From contig CAWCJS010000034.1 of the NCBI GenBank assembly GCA_963795795.1, positions 1 to 64,000 on the forward strand: a DNA stretch of 64,000 nt, given 5' to 3'. The notes under the pieces were generated by a model. It did no database searches, was not told the origin of the DNA, and saw only the letters and a list, made by a program, of their open reading frames with translations. This document shows positions 52,326 through 59,380 of this stretch, piece by piece. This stretch comes from Palsa-504 sp963795795. Its GTDB lineage: Bacteria > Actinomycetota > Actinomycetes > Streptosporangiales > Streptosporangiaceae. Both the position numbers and the translations under genes were made by a program. Each line of letters starts with the position of its first letter. Position 1 is the stretch's first letter.

Positions 52326-53080
52326 GCCGCCACCCCGCCCCGGCGAGCGGCCTGCAAGACGGCGGAGTAGCCGCGCTCCATCGGGGCGTCGCCCAGTGCG
52401 TGGCCCTCACCGCGCTCCACGAGTTCGGCCGGGGTGCCGCGGAAGACGATGCGCCCGGCGTCCATCAGCGCCACCTCCGAGCAGGCCGCGCCCACGTCCT
52501 CGACCAGGTGGGTGGACACGACGACGGTGGCGGTCTGGCCGAGGTCGCGCAGCAGCGCGCGGAAGCCGACCCGCTGCTCGGGGTCCAGGCCAGCGGTCGG
52601 CTCGTCGAGCAGCAGCAGGTCCGGGTCGTTCACGATCGCCTGCGCGATGCCGACCCGGCGCAGCATCCCGCCGGACAGCGTGCGCAGCCGAGACCTGGCC
52701 CGGGCGCCGAGGTCGACCCGCTCCACGGCGGTCGCCACCGCCCGGGGCACGCGGGCCGGCGGCATGTCCTTCAGCAGCGCGAAGTACTCGACAAACTCAA
52801 CCACGGTAAACGCCGGGTAGTAGCCCAGGTTCTGCGGGAGGTAGCCGAGACGGCGGCGGATCTCGCGGCGCTGGGCGGCGCTCCTCGGATCCCGGTCCAG
52901 GAGCCGGATCCCGCCGGATGACGGCGGCAGCACGGTGCCCATCATGCGCAGGAGCGAGGTCTTGCCCGCCCCGTTCGGTCCTAGCAGGCCAAGGACGCCG
53001 GGGCCGGCCTCCAGGCTCACGCCGTCAACGGCCCTGTTCCTCCCGAACGACCGGGTAACGTTCGTCAGCTCAATATTCAT
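52322..53080 (-). CDS. ABC exporter ATPase
   Basis: 252 residues. Walker A LLGPNGAGKTSLLRMMGTVL, Q-loop GYLPQNLGYYPAFTVVEFVE, signature LRTLSGGMLRRVGIAQAI (the SGGM form of CcmA/NatA-like exporters), Walker B LLLLDEPTAGLDPEQRVGF, switch VVSTHLVEDV. It lies between the permease and the preceding membrane gene with overlaps at both ends, so all are translated together. Substrate unknown; the ECF-linked layout resembles actinobacterial envelope-stress or lipid export modules. Confidence 0.9.
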   Translation of the reverse strand: MNIELTNVTRSFGRNRAVDGVSLEAGPGVLGLLGPNGAGKTSLLRMMGTVLPPSSGGIRLLDRDPRSAAQRREIRRRLGYLPQNLGYYPAFTVVEFVEYFALLKDMPPARVPRAVATAVERVDLGARARSRLRTLSGGMLRRVGIAQAIVNDPDLLLLDEPTAGLDPEQRVGFRALLRDLGQTATVVVSTHLVEDVGAACSEVALMDAGRIVFRGTPAELVERGEGHALGDAPMERGYSAVLQAARRGGVAA

Positions 53081-53930
53081 AGGTCCCTCGTTGTGGACGG
53101 GTGGCGTAGCCGACGGCGACCGTCGCGCACGCCGCGACGGCCAGGTACGGCAGGTAGGTGGAGCTATCGGTCACGGCGGCGGTGAAGTGCCCGCTCGCCG
53201 AGCTGCTGGCGAACACCGTGGCCAGCCAGGCCAGGACCCCGGCGGACGCGCCCGCGGACGCCGACCTGGCGGTGACCGCGACGGCCAGGGTGAGGGCGCA
53301 GACCGCGGTCATCGGCAGCAGCCAGGCCACGGTGATCGCGACGGCGGCCGCGTTGGCCGGCCGCGCTCCGGGCGAGGTCCCGGCGTACGTGATGGCACTG
53401 ACCACCAGGCCGAGGAACGCGTTGACGGCGAACACGCAGACCGCGCGGACGAGCAGGACCATCCGCTCGCTGACCGGCATGCTGCACGACAGCTCCCACG
53501 CCGGGTCGGCGCCGGGGCCGTAGGCGTACGCGATGCCGACCGCGGCGATGCCGGGGCCGAGCAGCCAGACGAGCGACTGCCCGCCGGTGAAGTTGATGAG
53601 GCCGCCGACGGCGAAGACGACCGCGGTCGAGATCAGCCACGGAAGCATCAGCGACGGCGTGGTCAGCAGGGCGCGGGCCAGGCCGGGCGAGCGCAGCAGT
53701 CGCGCGGCCTTCCGCTCGACCGGGCCGGGGTGACGCCGCCAGACCTCGGCGGCCACGCCCGTCCAGACCCTGCCGAGGTCAACCCCGCCGGGGTCAATGC
53801 CTGCGAGGTCAACACCGCCGGGGTCAATGCCTGCGAAGTCAACACCGCCGGGGTCAATGCCTGCGAAGTCAACACCGCGGAGGTCAATGCCGCCGAGGTC
53901 AAGTTCACCGTCGTCGTACGGCTCAGTCAT
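53070..53930 (-). CDS. Polytopic membrane protein with GID repeats
   Basis: 286 residues from ATG 53930, overlapping the sigma-factor stop (53927) by four bases. A cytoplasmic N-terminus has ten-residue repeats (GGVDFAGIDP, four copies) then RVWTGVAAEVWRRHPGPVER. Five or six membrane spans: LTTPSLMLPWLISTAVVFAV, LLGPGIAAVGIAYAYGPGAD, LVRAVCVFAVNAFLGLVVSA, and a last one YLPYLAVAACATVAVGYATR. It may work as the ECF regulator's membrane anti-sigma or as a component of the exporter; there is no HxxxCxxC motif. The 11-base overlap with the ATPase gene ties it to the operon. Confidence 0.65.
   Translation of the reverse strand: MTEPYDDGELDLGGIDLRGVDFAGIDPGGVDFAGIDPGGVDLAGIDPGGVDLGRVWTGVAAEVWRRHPGPVERKAARLLRSPGLARALLTTPSLMLPWLISTAVVFAVGGLINFTGGQSLVWLLGPGIAAVGIAYAYGPGADPAWELSCSMPVSERMVLLVRAVCVFAVNAFLGLVVSAITYAGTSPGARPANAAAVAITVAWLLPMTAVCALTLAVAVTARSASAGASAGVLAWLATVFASSSASGHFTAAVTDSSTYLPYLAVAACATVAVGYATRPQRGTYEY
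53775..53894 (-). repeat. 30-bp repeat encoding GID/GVD units
   Basis: Four copies of a 30-base unit (gaggtcaacaccgccggggt plus caatgcctgc on the plus strand) encode the ten-residue PGGVDFAGID repeats at the N-terminus of the membrane protein. It is the second 30-base coding minisatellite in this one operon (the other is at 50641-50790). Confidence 0.8.
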
Positions 53931-54472
53931 CCGAGTCCACCTCCCAGGGCGGCGCGCAGGAGGCGGCGGGCACGGTGCGCGCGGCTCTTCACCGTGCCCT
54001 GGGGGACGCCGGTCAGCTTCGCCACCTCGGCGAGCGGGCGGTCCTCGACGTATATGAGGCGCCAGACCTCGTGCTCAGCCGGGCTAAGCGTGCTCACCGC
54101 CGAGGCCAGGCGGGCCTGGGCGGTGACGGTTTCGCCGGGGTCGTTCGGCGCACGGCCGCCCGGCAGGCTCGCGACGTCGAGCGTGAGCACGTCCGGCAGC
54201 GGCGCGTGGGCGGGCCCGCGCCGGCGCATGAGCAGCGCGGCCTGCCGGCGGGCGATCCCCCACAGCCAGGCGCCGGCTGCGTCCTGGGGCTGATAACGCC
54301 GCGCGCCCGTCCAGGCCGCGAGGAAGGTCTCCTGCAGGACGTCCTCGACGTCGGACGGCGGCAGCACGGCACGGAGCCGGGCGGCCAGGATCGGTGCGTG
54401 CCGCTTGAACAGCTCGCGGAGCGCCCCGTCGTCACCGCCCGCCAGACGCGCGATCAGCTCGTCGTCATTCAT
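53927..54472 (-). CDS. ECF sigma factor heading the ABC exporter operon
   Basis: 181 residues from ATG 54472. Region 2: GGDDGALRELFKRHAPILAA, SDVEDVLQETFLAAWTGARR (conserved DVxQETF core), AAGAWLWGIARRQAALLMRR. Region 4: STLSPAEHEVWRLIYVEDRP, LAEVAKLTGVPQGTVKSRAH. It is the first gene of a run in which every junction overlaps: sigma, membrane protein, ATPase, permease, repeat peptide, membrane protein. No classical zinc anti-sigma is adjacent, so control is probably by the membrane protein downstream or by expression level. Confidence 0.88.
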   Translation of the reverse strand: MNDDELIARLAGGDDGALRELFKRHAPILAARLRAVLPPSDVEDVLQETFLAAWTGARRYQPQDAAGAWLWGIARRQAALLMRRRGPAHAPLPDVLTLDVASLPGGRAPNDPGETVTAQARLASAVSTLSPAEHEVWRLIYVEDRPLAEVAKLTGVPQGTVKSRAHRARRLLRAALGGGLG

Positions 54473-54538
54473 TACCCCTCTATTGCACCCGGCCGCGGAA
54501 AGGTTCGCGAATGACGCGGGGAACTTCGGGCGGTTGGG

Positions 54539-54871
54539 CTACCGGCCCGGCCAGCGGGCGCGGCGCATGTCCACCCGGACGGGCGGGCGGGCCGAGCGGA
54601 GCGGGGTCCCCTCGGCCAGGTAGCGGGCCAGCGCCGCCTGCTCATGACCAGGCGCGGGAGTGCCGTCCGAGTGAATCACCCGCCACCACGCCACCGCCCC
54701 GCCGTAGACGGACATCACCCGGCCGACCTGGCGGGGTCCGGGGCCGGCGGCCAGGTATTCGGCGATGTCGCCGTACGACATCACCCGCCCGGCCGGGATC
54801 GAGTCGACGACATCGAGCACGTGACTGGCAAAGTCGTCCAGCGGCGGAGCTTCCGGGGCGTCGTCGACCAC
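54539..54871 (-). CDS. Alkyltransferase-like (ATL) DNA-binding protein
   Basis: 110 residues, a single MGMT-like DNA-binding domain: HVLDVVDSIPAGRVMSYGDI, AEYLAAGPGPRQVGRVMSVY. The catalytic PCHR position reads AWWRVIHSDG, with Trp in place of the reactive Cys, so it cannot transfer alkyl groups. ATL proteins bind O6-alkylguanine and pass it to nucleotide excision repair. The C-terminal LARYLAEGTPLRSA helps hold the flipped base. It precedes a repeat region (54890-55010) and the mycosin-like pair. Confidence 0.85.
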   Translation of the reverse strand: MVDDAPEAPPLDDFASHVLDVVDSIPAGRVMSYGDIAEYLAAGPGPRQVGRVMSVYGGAVAWWRVIHSDGTPAPGHEQAALARYLAEGTPLRSARPPVRVDMRRARWPGR

Positions 54872-54889
54872 CGACGACTGCCTGGGGTG

Positions 54890-55010
54890 GCGGGGCGTGG
54901 GGTCTGGGTGGCCCGGGTCTGGGTGGCCCGGGTCTGTCGGTGGCCTGGGTCTGGGTGGCCTGGGTCTGTCTGGTGGGCGGGTCTGGCTGGTGGGCCGGAT
55001 CGGAGCGGTG
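54890..55010. repeat. Degenerate 15-bp repeat between ATL and protease genes
   Basis: About eight diverged copies of ggtctgggtggcccg / ggtctgtcggtggcctg, period about 15 bases, with no open frame of its own assigned. It may be a decayed minisatellite in the 3' region of the protease gene and is not a recognised regulatory element. Confidence 0.55.
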
Positions 55011-55051
55011 GGCGCGTTCTGGCTGGGGGATATTACGCGGGGTCCGTGCGT

Positions 55052-56263
55052 TCAACTGCGGGCCCGGCGCGTGGTGACCAGGCGGGTGCCGGCGGCTCCG
55101 CCGATGGCCAGGGAGAGGACCGCCAGGAGGGAGAACAGGATCAGCGGGCCCGAGCCGCGGGGGCCTACCGGGTCCGGGGAGATGGCGGCCGGGCCGCCGC
55201 CGAAGATGGTCTGGGCGGCGACGCCGGTGGCGCCGGCGTGCTGGCGGGCCAGCTGGCCGGCCTTGGTCAGCGCGGCGGACGCGTCGACGATCCCGAAGCC
55301 CACCGCGCTGTCGTACCCGCGGGTCGGCCGGTGCGAGGTGGTGGAGGTCAGCGCGCTGGCCACCAGGTCGGGGGCCAGGCCCGGGTACAGCGACTTGATC
55401 AGGGCGGCGACCCCGGCGACCAGCGCGCACGCGGGGCTGGTCCCGCTGACCCACCAGTACTGCCCGTCCCGGCCCTGCGCGGGCACCGACACGCCCGGGG
55501 CCGCGACCTGCACGGACAGGTTGTCGCTGGAGAAGTTGGCCACGGTGCCGCTGGTGCCGACGGCGCCGACGCTGATCACCCCGGGGTAGTCGGCGGGGAA
55601 GGACTCCGGAGACTGCCCGGCCGCATCGGAGTCGGTAGACCCGCCCGAGTTCCCCGCCGAGGCGACCACCACCACGCCGCGGGAGTAGGCGAACTCCAGC
55701 GCCTTCCTGACCGCGGCGCTCGGCGCGCCGTAACCGATCGACATGCTGACGACCTTCGCGCCGTGCCGCACCGCGAAGGAGATCCCGTTGGCCAGCGACT
55801 GCTGGATGCGGGTCTCCGGCTCGCGCTCGTACGACCCGTAGTGCGGGTCGGCGCGGTCGGGGATGACCCGGATCGACAGGATCTGGGCCTGCGGCGCGAT
55901 GCCGGTGATCCCGTCCACGCCGCCGTCGTGGCCGTGCCCGGCGATCAGCGAGGCCATCCAGGTCCCGTGGACGCCCCAGTTGGGGTTGGCCGAGCGGGTG
56001 TCCACGCCGGTGTAGTCCGGGCCGGTCACCACCGATCCGGTCAGGTCGCTGACGTACGGGTCCACGCCGCTGTCGAGGACCGCGACGGTCACCCCGGACC
56101 CTTGCGTCAGCTCCCACGCGGCCTGCATGTTCATCATCGACAGGACCCACTGCTGGTTGTTCCTGATGGTGTCGGCCCGGGCGAGGGCGGGCGGCCAGGT
56201 CAGGACCAGCACGGCCGCGCAGCAAATCACCGTCAGCAGCACCACCCGCCTGCGGCTCAGCAT
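55052..56263 (-). CDS. Mycosin-like S8 serine protease, membrane-anchored
   Basis: 403 residues from ATG 56263. Signal peptide RRRVVLLTVICCAAVLVLTW then PPALARA. Catalytic triad: Asp in VTVAVLDSGVDPYVSDL, His in NWGVHGTWMASLIAGHGHDG, Ser in YWWVSGTSPACALVAGVAAL. Oxyanion Asn in VVVVASAGNSGGSTDSDAAG. A C-terminal span GPLILFSLLAVLSLAIGGAA and basic tail anchor it, active site outside. This is the mycosin (MycP) architecture of ESX type VII secretion, but no ESX genes are in view. It overlaps the upstream membrane gene by seven bases. Confidence 0.88.
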   Translation of the reverse strand: MLSRRRVVLLTVICCAAVLVLTWPPALARADTIRNNQQWVLSMMNMQAAWELTQGSGVTVAVLDSGVDPYVSDLTGSVVTGPDYTGVDTRSANPNWGVHGTWMASLIAGHGHDGGVDGITGIAPQAQILSIRVIPDRADPHYGSYEREPETRIQQSLANGISFAVRHGAKVVSMSIGYGAPSAAVRKALEFAYSRGVVVVASAGNSGGSTDSDAAGQSPESFPADYPGVISVGAVGTSGTVANFSSDNLSVQVAAPGVSVPAQGRDGQYWWVSGTSPACALVAGVAALIKSLYPGLAPDLVASALTSTTSHRPTRGYDSAVGFGIVDASAALTKAGQLARQHAGATGVAAQTIFGGGPAAISPDPVGPRGSGPLILFSLLAVLSLAIGGAAGTRLVTTRRARS

Positions 56264-57066
56264 TCCATGGCTCCCGGGCAGCGCGGGACGGCCGGCGGCG
56301 CGTCCAGCCGGTGCTCGATGGTCTGCGCCACGCCGGTGGCCAGGCTGGTCATCTCCGCGTCGGAGTAGGGGTCCTCGGACACCTGGACCTGCGGCCGACT
56401 GTCCGCGTACCCCGCCGCGTACATCACCACGTACGGGCCCGCGGTGAAGTTCGCGGCGATCTGCCTGCTGTAGTCGTACTGCGCCGACATCCCGCCGCGG
56501 AACCTGACCACCAGGACGCCCGGCACCAGTTCGGCCGGATGGCCGGACTGGTGCGACGCGAGCTTGGTCTGGGTGAGCCCCTGGCTGGCGTCCAGGGCCG
56601 CGGAGGCGGTGGGCAGGACGGCGATGCCGATGGTCAGGATGTAGCTCTTGGTGGCGTCGACGTAGGTCGCGCGCAGCACGGCCTTGCACCCGCTGCGCCG
56701 CAGGACGGCCGCGGCGGCCGCGCTGGTGACGCCCCGGGCGCAGGTGGACTGCGGGGCGATGCCGATCCGCACCGCGTCCAGGCTCAGCGGCACCGTGTCC
56801 TGGAGGGTGGCGGCGGACAGCGAGTAGGTGACGGTGGCCGGGAAGATCTGCGCCGCGGTCAGTTCCTGCCACCGGCTGGCGATCTCCCACGACTCGATCT
56901 GGGACCGTTGAGTGGCGGTGAACTGCCTGGGCAGGACCTGGTCCGCGATCCCGACCGCCGAGACGACCAGCCCGGCCACGGCCACCAGCAGTACGACCAG
57001 CGTGGCGGCGCGGCGCCGGTGCGGGCGTCGCGGTGGGCCGCCGAGCACAGCTAGGTCCGCCGTCAC
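56257..57066 (-). CDS. Single-span extracytoplasmic protein, partner of the S8 protease
   Basis: 269 residues from ATG 57066. A cytoplasmic arginine-rich start, one span ATLVVLLVAVAGLVVSAVGI, and a large outer domain. Its motifs are IASRWQELTAAQIFPATVTY, QSTCARGVTSAAAAAVLRRS, GCKAVLRATYVDATKSYILT, and VLVVRFRGGMSAQYDYSRQI; two cysteines probably pair. The end overlaps the protease start, so they are translated together. The protein is probably a chaperone, inhibitor or substrate-presenting partner of the mycosin; none of these is proven. Confidence 0.6.
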   Translation of the reverse strand: MTADLAVLGGPPRRPHRRRAATLVVLLVAVAGLVVSAVGIADQVLPRQFTATQRSQIESWEIASRWQELTAAQIFPATVTYSLSAATLQDTVPLSLDAVRIGIAPQSTCARGVTSAAAAAVLRRSGCKAVLRATYVDATKSYILTIGIAVLPTASAALDASQGLTQTKLASHQSGHPAELVPGVLVVRFRGGMSAQYDYSRQIAANFTAGPYVVMYAAGYADSRPQVQVSEDPYSDAEMTSLATGVAQTIEHRLDAPPAVPRCPGAMEC

Positions 57067-57116
57067 AAGGAAATGGTAGGGCTTGATTCTGGGAGCTTGG
57101 GCGGTCCCGGGATTCG

Positions 57117-57914
57117 TTAGTCGCCGATAACCACCCGGTTGGTCAGCGTCCCGATGCTCTCGATCGTCACCGACACCTCATCACCGTCGGTCAGCGGCCC
57201 AACACCCGCCGGGGTTCCGGTGAGCAGAACGTCCCCCGGCAGTAGCGTCATGACCTGGCTGACGAAGGCGATCAGCGCCGGCACGTCCCAGCGCAGCTCG
57301 GACGTGCGCGCCCGCTGCCGGACCACCCCGTTCACCGTCGTGACCAGCTCCAGGTCGGCGGGGTTGGTCCCGGTCTCGATCCAGGGCCCGAGCGGGCAGA
57401 AGGTGTCGAACCCCTTGGCCCGGGTCCACTGGCCGTCCCGGGCCTGCAGGTCCCGCGCGGTGACGTCGTTCGCGCAGGTGTAGCCGAAGATCACCTCGTC
57501 GGCGCGCTCCCGCGGCACCGCGCGGCAGAGCCTGCCGATGATGATCGCGAGTTCCCCTTCGAACTCGACCCGCTCGGTTTGCTTGACCGGGTACGTGATC
57601 ACCTCCCCCGGCCCGGTCACCGCCGTGGACGGCTTGAGGAACAGCACGGGCTCGGACCCTTGAACCGCGGGCTCGCCATTCATCTCCCTGCTGTGCGAGG
57701 CGTAGTTCCGGCCGACGGCCACCACCTTGCTCGGCAGCACGGGGGCCAGCAGCCTCACCTCGGCCAGCGGGTACTGGCGCCCGGTCAGGCGGACCCCGCC
57801 GGGATCCACCCCGAACGGGTGCCCGTATAGTTCCGCGATCCTCAGCCCGCCCGGCTCGCCCTCCACCACTCCGTACGAGACTCCGTCGCCTTTGGCGAAT
57901 CTCGCGATGCGCAC
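57117..57914 (-). CDS. Fumarylacetoacetate hydrolase family protein
   Basis: 265 residues from ATG 57914. FAH fold: SKVVAVGRNYASHSREMNGE, FLKPSTAVTGPGEVI, the metal-binding core VEFEGELAIIIGRLCRAVPR (Glu ligand), GYTCANDVTARDLQARDGQW (Asp ligand), and AKGFDTFCPLGPWIETGTNP, the family signature. These hydrolyse or decarboxylate 2,4-dioxo acids or hydroxy-hepta-2,4-dienoates in aromatic degradation, or act as oxaloacetate tautomerases. The substrate here is unclear. It follows DUF2630 and the AlkZ-like gene on the same strand. Confidence 0.88.
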   Translation of the reverse strand: MRIARFAKGDGVSYGVVEGEPGGLRIAELYGHPFGVDPGGVRLTGRQYPLAEVRLLAPVLPSKVVAVGRNYASHSREMNGEPAVQGSEPVLFLKPSTAVTGPGEVITYPVKQTERVEFEGELAIIIGRLCRAVPRERADEVIFGYTCANDVTARDLQARDGQWTRAKGFDTFCPLGPWIETGTNPADLELVTTVNGVVRQRARTSELRWDVPALIAFVSQVMTLLPGDVLLTGTPAGVGPLTDGDEVSVTIESIGTLTNRVVIGD

Positions 57915-57923
57915 GCCACTCCC

Positions 57924-58169
57924 CTACTGCTGGTAGCCCTCGACCTCGCCGATCGGGCGCTCCAGCGCCTCGTCCGGGTTCTCCCCGAACTCGCGCCGGG
58001 CGCGCCGCTGGCGAAGCAGGTCCCAGCACTGGTCGAGCGCCTCCTCGGCCGAACGCAGCTGCTCATGCTCCTGCGCGCTGGTCAGCTCGCCGGCCGCGTA
58101 CTGCGAGCGGAGCTTGTGCTCGGTCGCGATCAGCTCATTGATGTGCGTCAGGATCTGTTTGTCGTCCAT
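57924..58169 (-). CDS. DUF2630 protein
   Basis: 81 residues, almost wholly helical and charged: DDKQILTHINELIATEHKLR, LRSAEEALDQCWDLLRQRRA, RREFGENPDEALERPIGEVE. It matches actinobacterial DUF2630, a short helical hairpin of unknown function often near unrelated enzymes. Nine bases separate it from the FAH gene. A ribosome-binding site is seen as taggggc upstream of ATG 58169. Confidence 0.85.
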   Translation of the reverse strand: MDDKQILTHINELIATEHKLRSQYAAGELTSAQEHEQLRSAEEALDQCWDLLRQRRARREFGENPDEALERPIGEVEGYQQ

Positions 58170-58259
58170 GCCCCTACCGTAATTCGCTGACCGTCCCGCC
58201 GTGGCCGGGGGGCGTCTTAATTCGGCCGAACGACCGATGGTGCCCCTCCCATTCCCTCA

Positions 58260-59372
58260 TTACGCCAGCGGCGCAAACCGCACGTAGTGCGCTGCCGCGG
58301 GCGCCGCGAACTCCAGCAGGCGGCTGCCCTCTGCGGCGATCGGATCGTGCGAGCCCGCTAGCGGGGTGAACGGCTGGATGTCCAGGACGGCCAGGTCCCG
58401 GTCTCGCGTGATCCTCCAGTCGGCCTGCCAGAACCCGTCCACCAGCAAGGTTCCCCGGCTCGCGCCGTTCCCCGGGGGCAGCGGCACCGGCCTGCCGTGC
58501 GGGATGACCCGGCTCCGGTCGGCGAAGGACAGCAGGAGGTTGTCGTACTCGGGCAGGAACCGGGGCGGGGCGCGGACGTCCTCCGCCGGGCGCGGCGCGT
58601 CGGGCAGGTCGAGCAGGTCGCCGCCGTCCGGCCCGGTAAACGCGCGCAGCCGGTCGCCGAGGCCCTCGGTCACCTCGCGCAGCCGGGCGAGCCCGGACCA
58701 GGCCTGGACGTCGTTCACGCTGGCCGGGCCGAAGGCGCCCAGGTACCGCAGCACCAGCTGCTCGGTCGCCTGGCGCTCGGTTAGGGGCGGCGCGGTCGTA
58801 CCTTCCAGCCAGGCGGCGGCGAGGAACCAGGCGGCCGGGCCGCCCGAGCCCCAGAGTCCGCGCGGCGGGACCTGGACGAGCTGGAGCAGGTGGGTGGCCG
58901 CGTAGGCCAGTGCGCCCGGGTCGTGGCCCGGCCACCGCTGGGTCAGGCTCCGGGCGAGCTCGGTCCGAGTCAGCGGAGTCTGCGCGAGCAGGGCGGACGC
59001 GGCCTCGCGGAGCTCGGCCGGGTCGACCCCGGTCAGGCGGCGGCCGAAGTGCGCGGTCAGGGCGCGCTCCATCACCGACTGGAACAGCGGGCGGAAGGTG
59101 AGGAAGTCCGCGGCCGTCAGGAGGTGGACCGTGTTGCGGAGCAGGTGGGCCCGGACCACGCGCCGTTCGGACAAAAGGTTGTGAAGTTCTTCGTGGCGGA
59201 AGCCGGTCAGCCTGGTCCACAGCCCCACGTAGGGCGCGAGGGGAGCCTGGGCCTGCAGGCCCCCCAGGTGCCCGACCGCCTGCTGCGCGGTCATGGCGGT
59301 CCGGCGCAGCAGGAGCTGGCGGTCGAGCGTGGCGCGGTTCAGCGCCCGCAGGCTCAGGCGGTCGGCGGTCAC
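58260..59372 (-). CDS. AlkZ/YcaQ-like winged-helix DNA glycosylase-family protein
   Basis: 370 residues from ATG 59372, six bases after the cimA stop at 59381. The HTH_42 fold is shown by LRALNRATLDRQLLLRRTAM, AVGHLGGLQAQAPLAPYVGL (with the family QxQ-like LQAQ catalytic motif), LLRNTVHLLTAADFLTFRPL, and LVDGFWQADWRITRDRDLAV, AVLDIQPFTPLA. AlkZ and YcaQ remove bulky alkylated or cross-linked bases and unhook interstrand cross-links. Actinobacterial members often lie near alkylating-agent biosynthesis genes, but none is seen here. Confidence 0.85.
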   Translation of the reverse strand: MTADRLSLRALNRATLDRQLLLRRTAMTAQQAVGHLGGLQAQAPLAPYVGLWTRLTGFRHEELHNLLSERRVVRAHLLRNTVHLLTAADFLTFRPLFQSVMERALTAHFGRRLTGVDPAELREAASALLAQTPLTRTELARSLTQRWPGHDPGALAYAATHLLQLVQVPPRGLWGSGGPAAWFLAAAWLEGTTAPPLTERQATEQLVLRYLGAFGPASVNDVQAWSGLARLREVTEGLGDRLRAFTGPDGGDLLDLPDAPRPAEDVRAPPRFLPEYDNLLLSFADRSRVIPHGRPVPLPPGNGASRGTLLVDGFWQADWRITRDRDLAVLDIQPFTPLAGSHDPIAAEGSRLLEFAAPAAAHYVRFAPLA

Positions 59373-59380
59373 CGGTACGG

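Noticed and set aside
53070..53930. Zinc anti-sigma factor for the ECF sigma at 53927.
   Set aside because: No HxxxCxxC or other zinc motif; multi-span membrane architecture instead.
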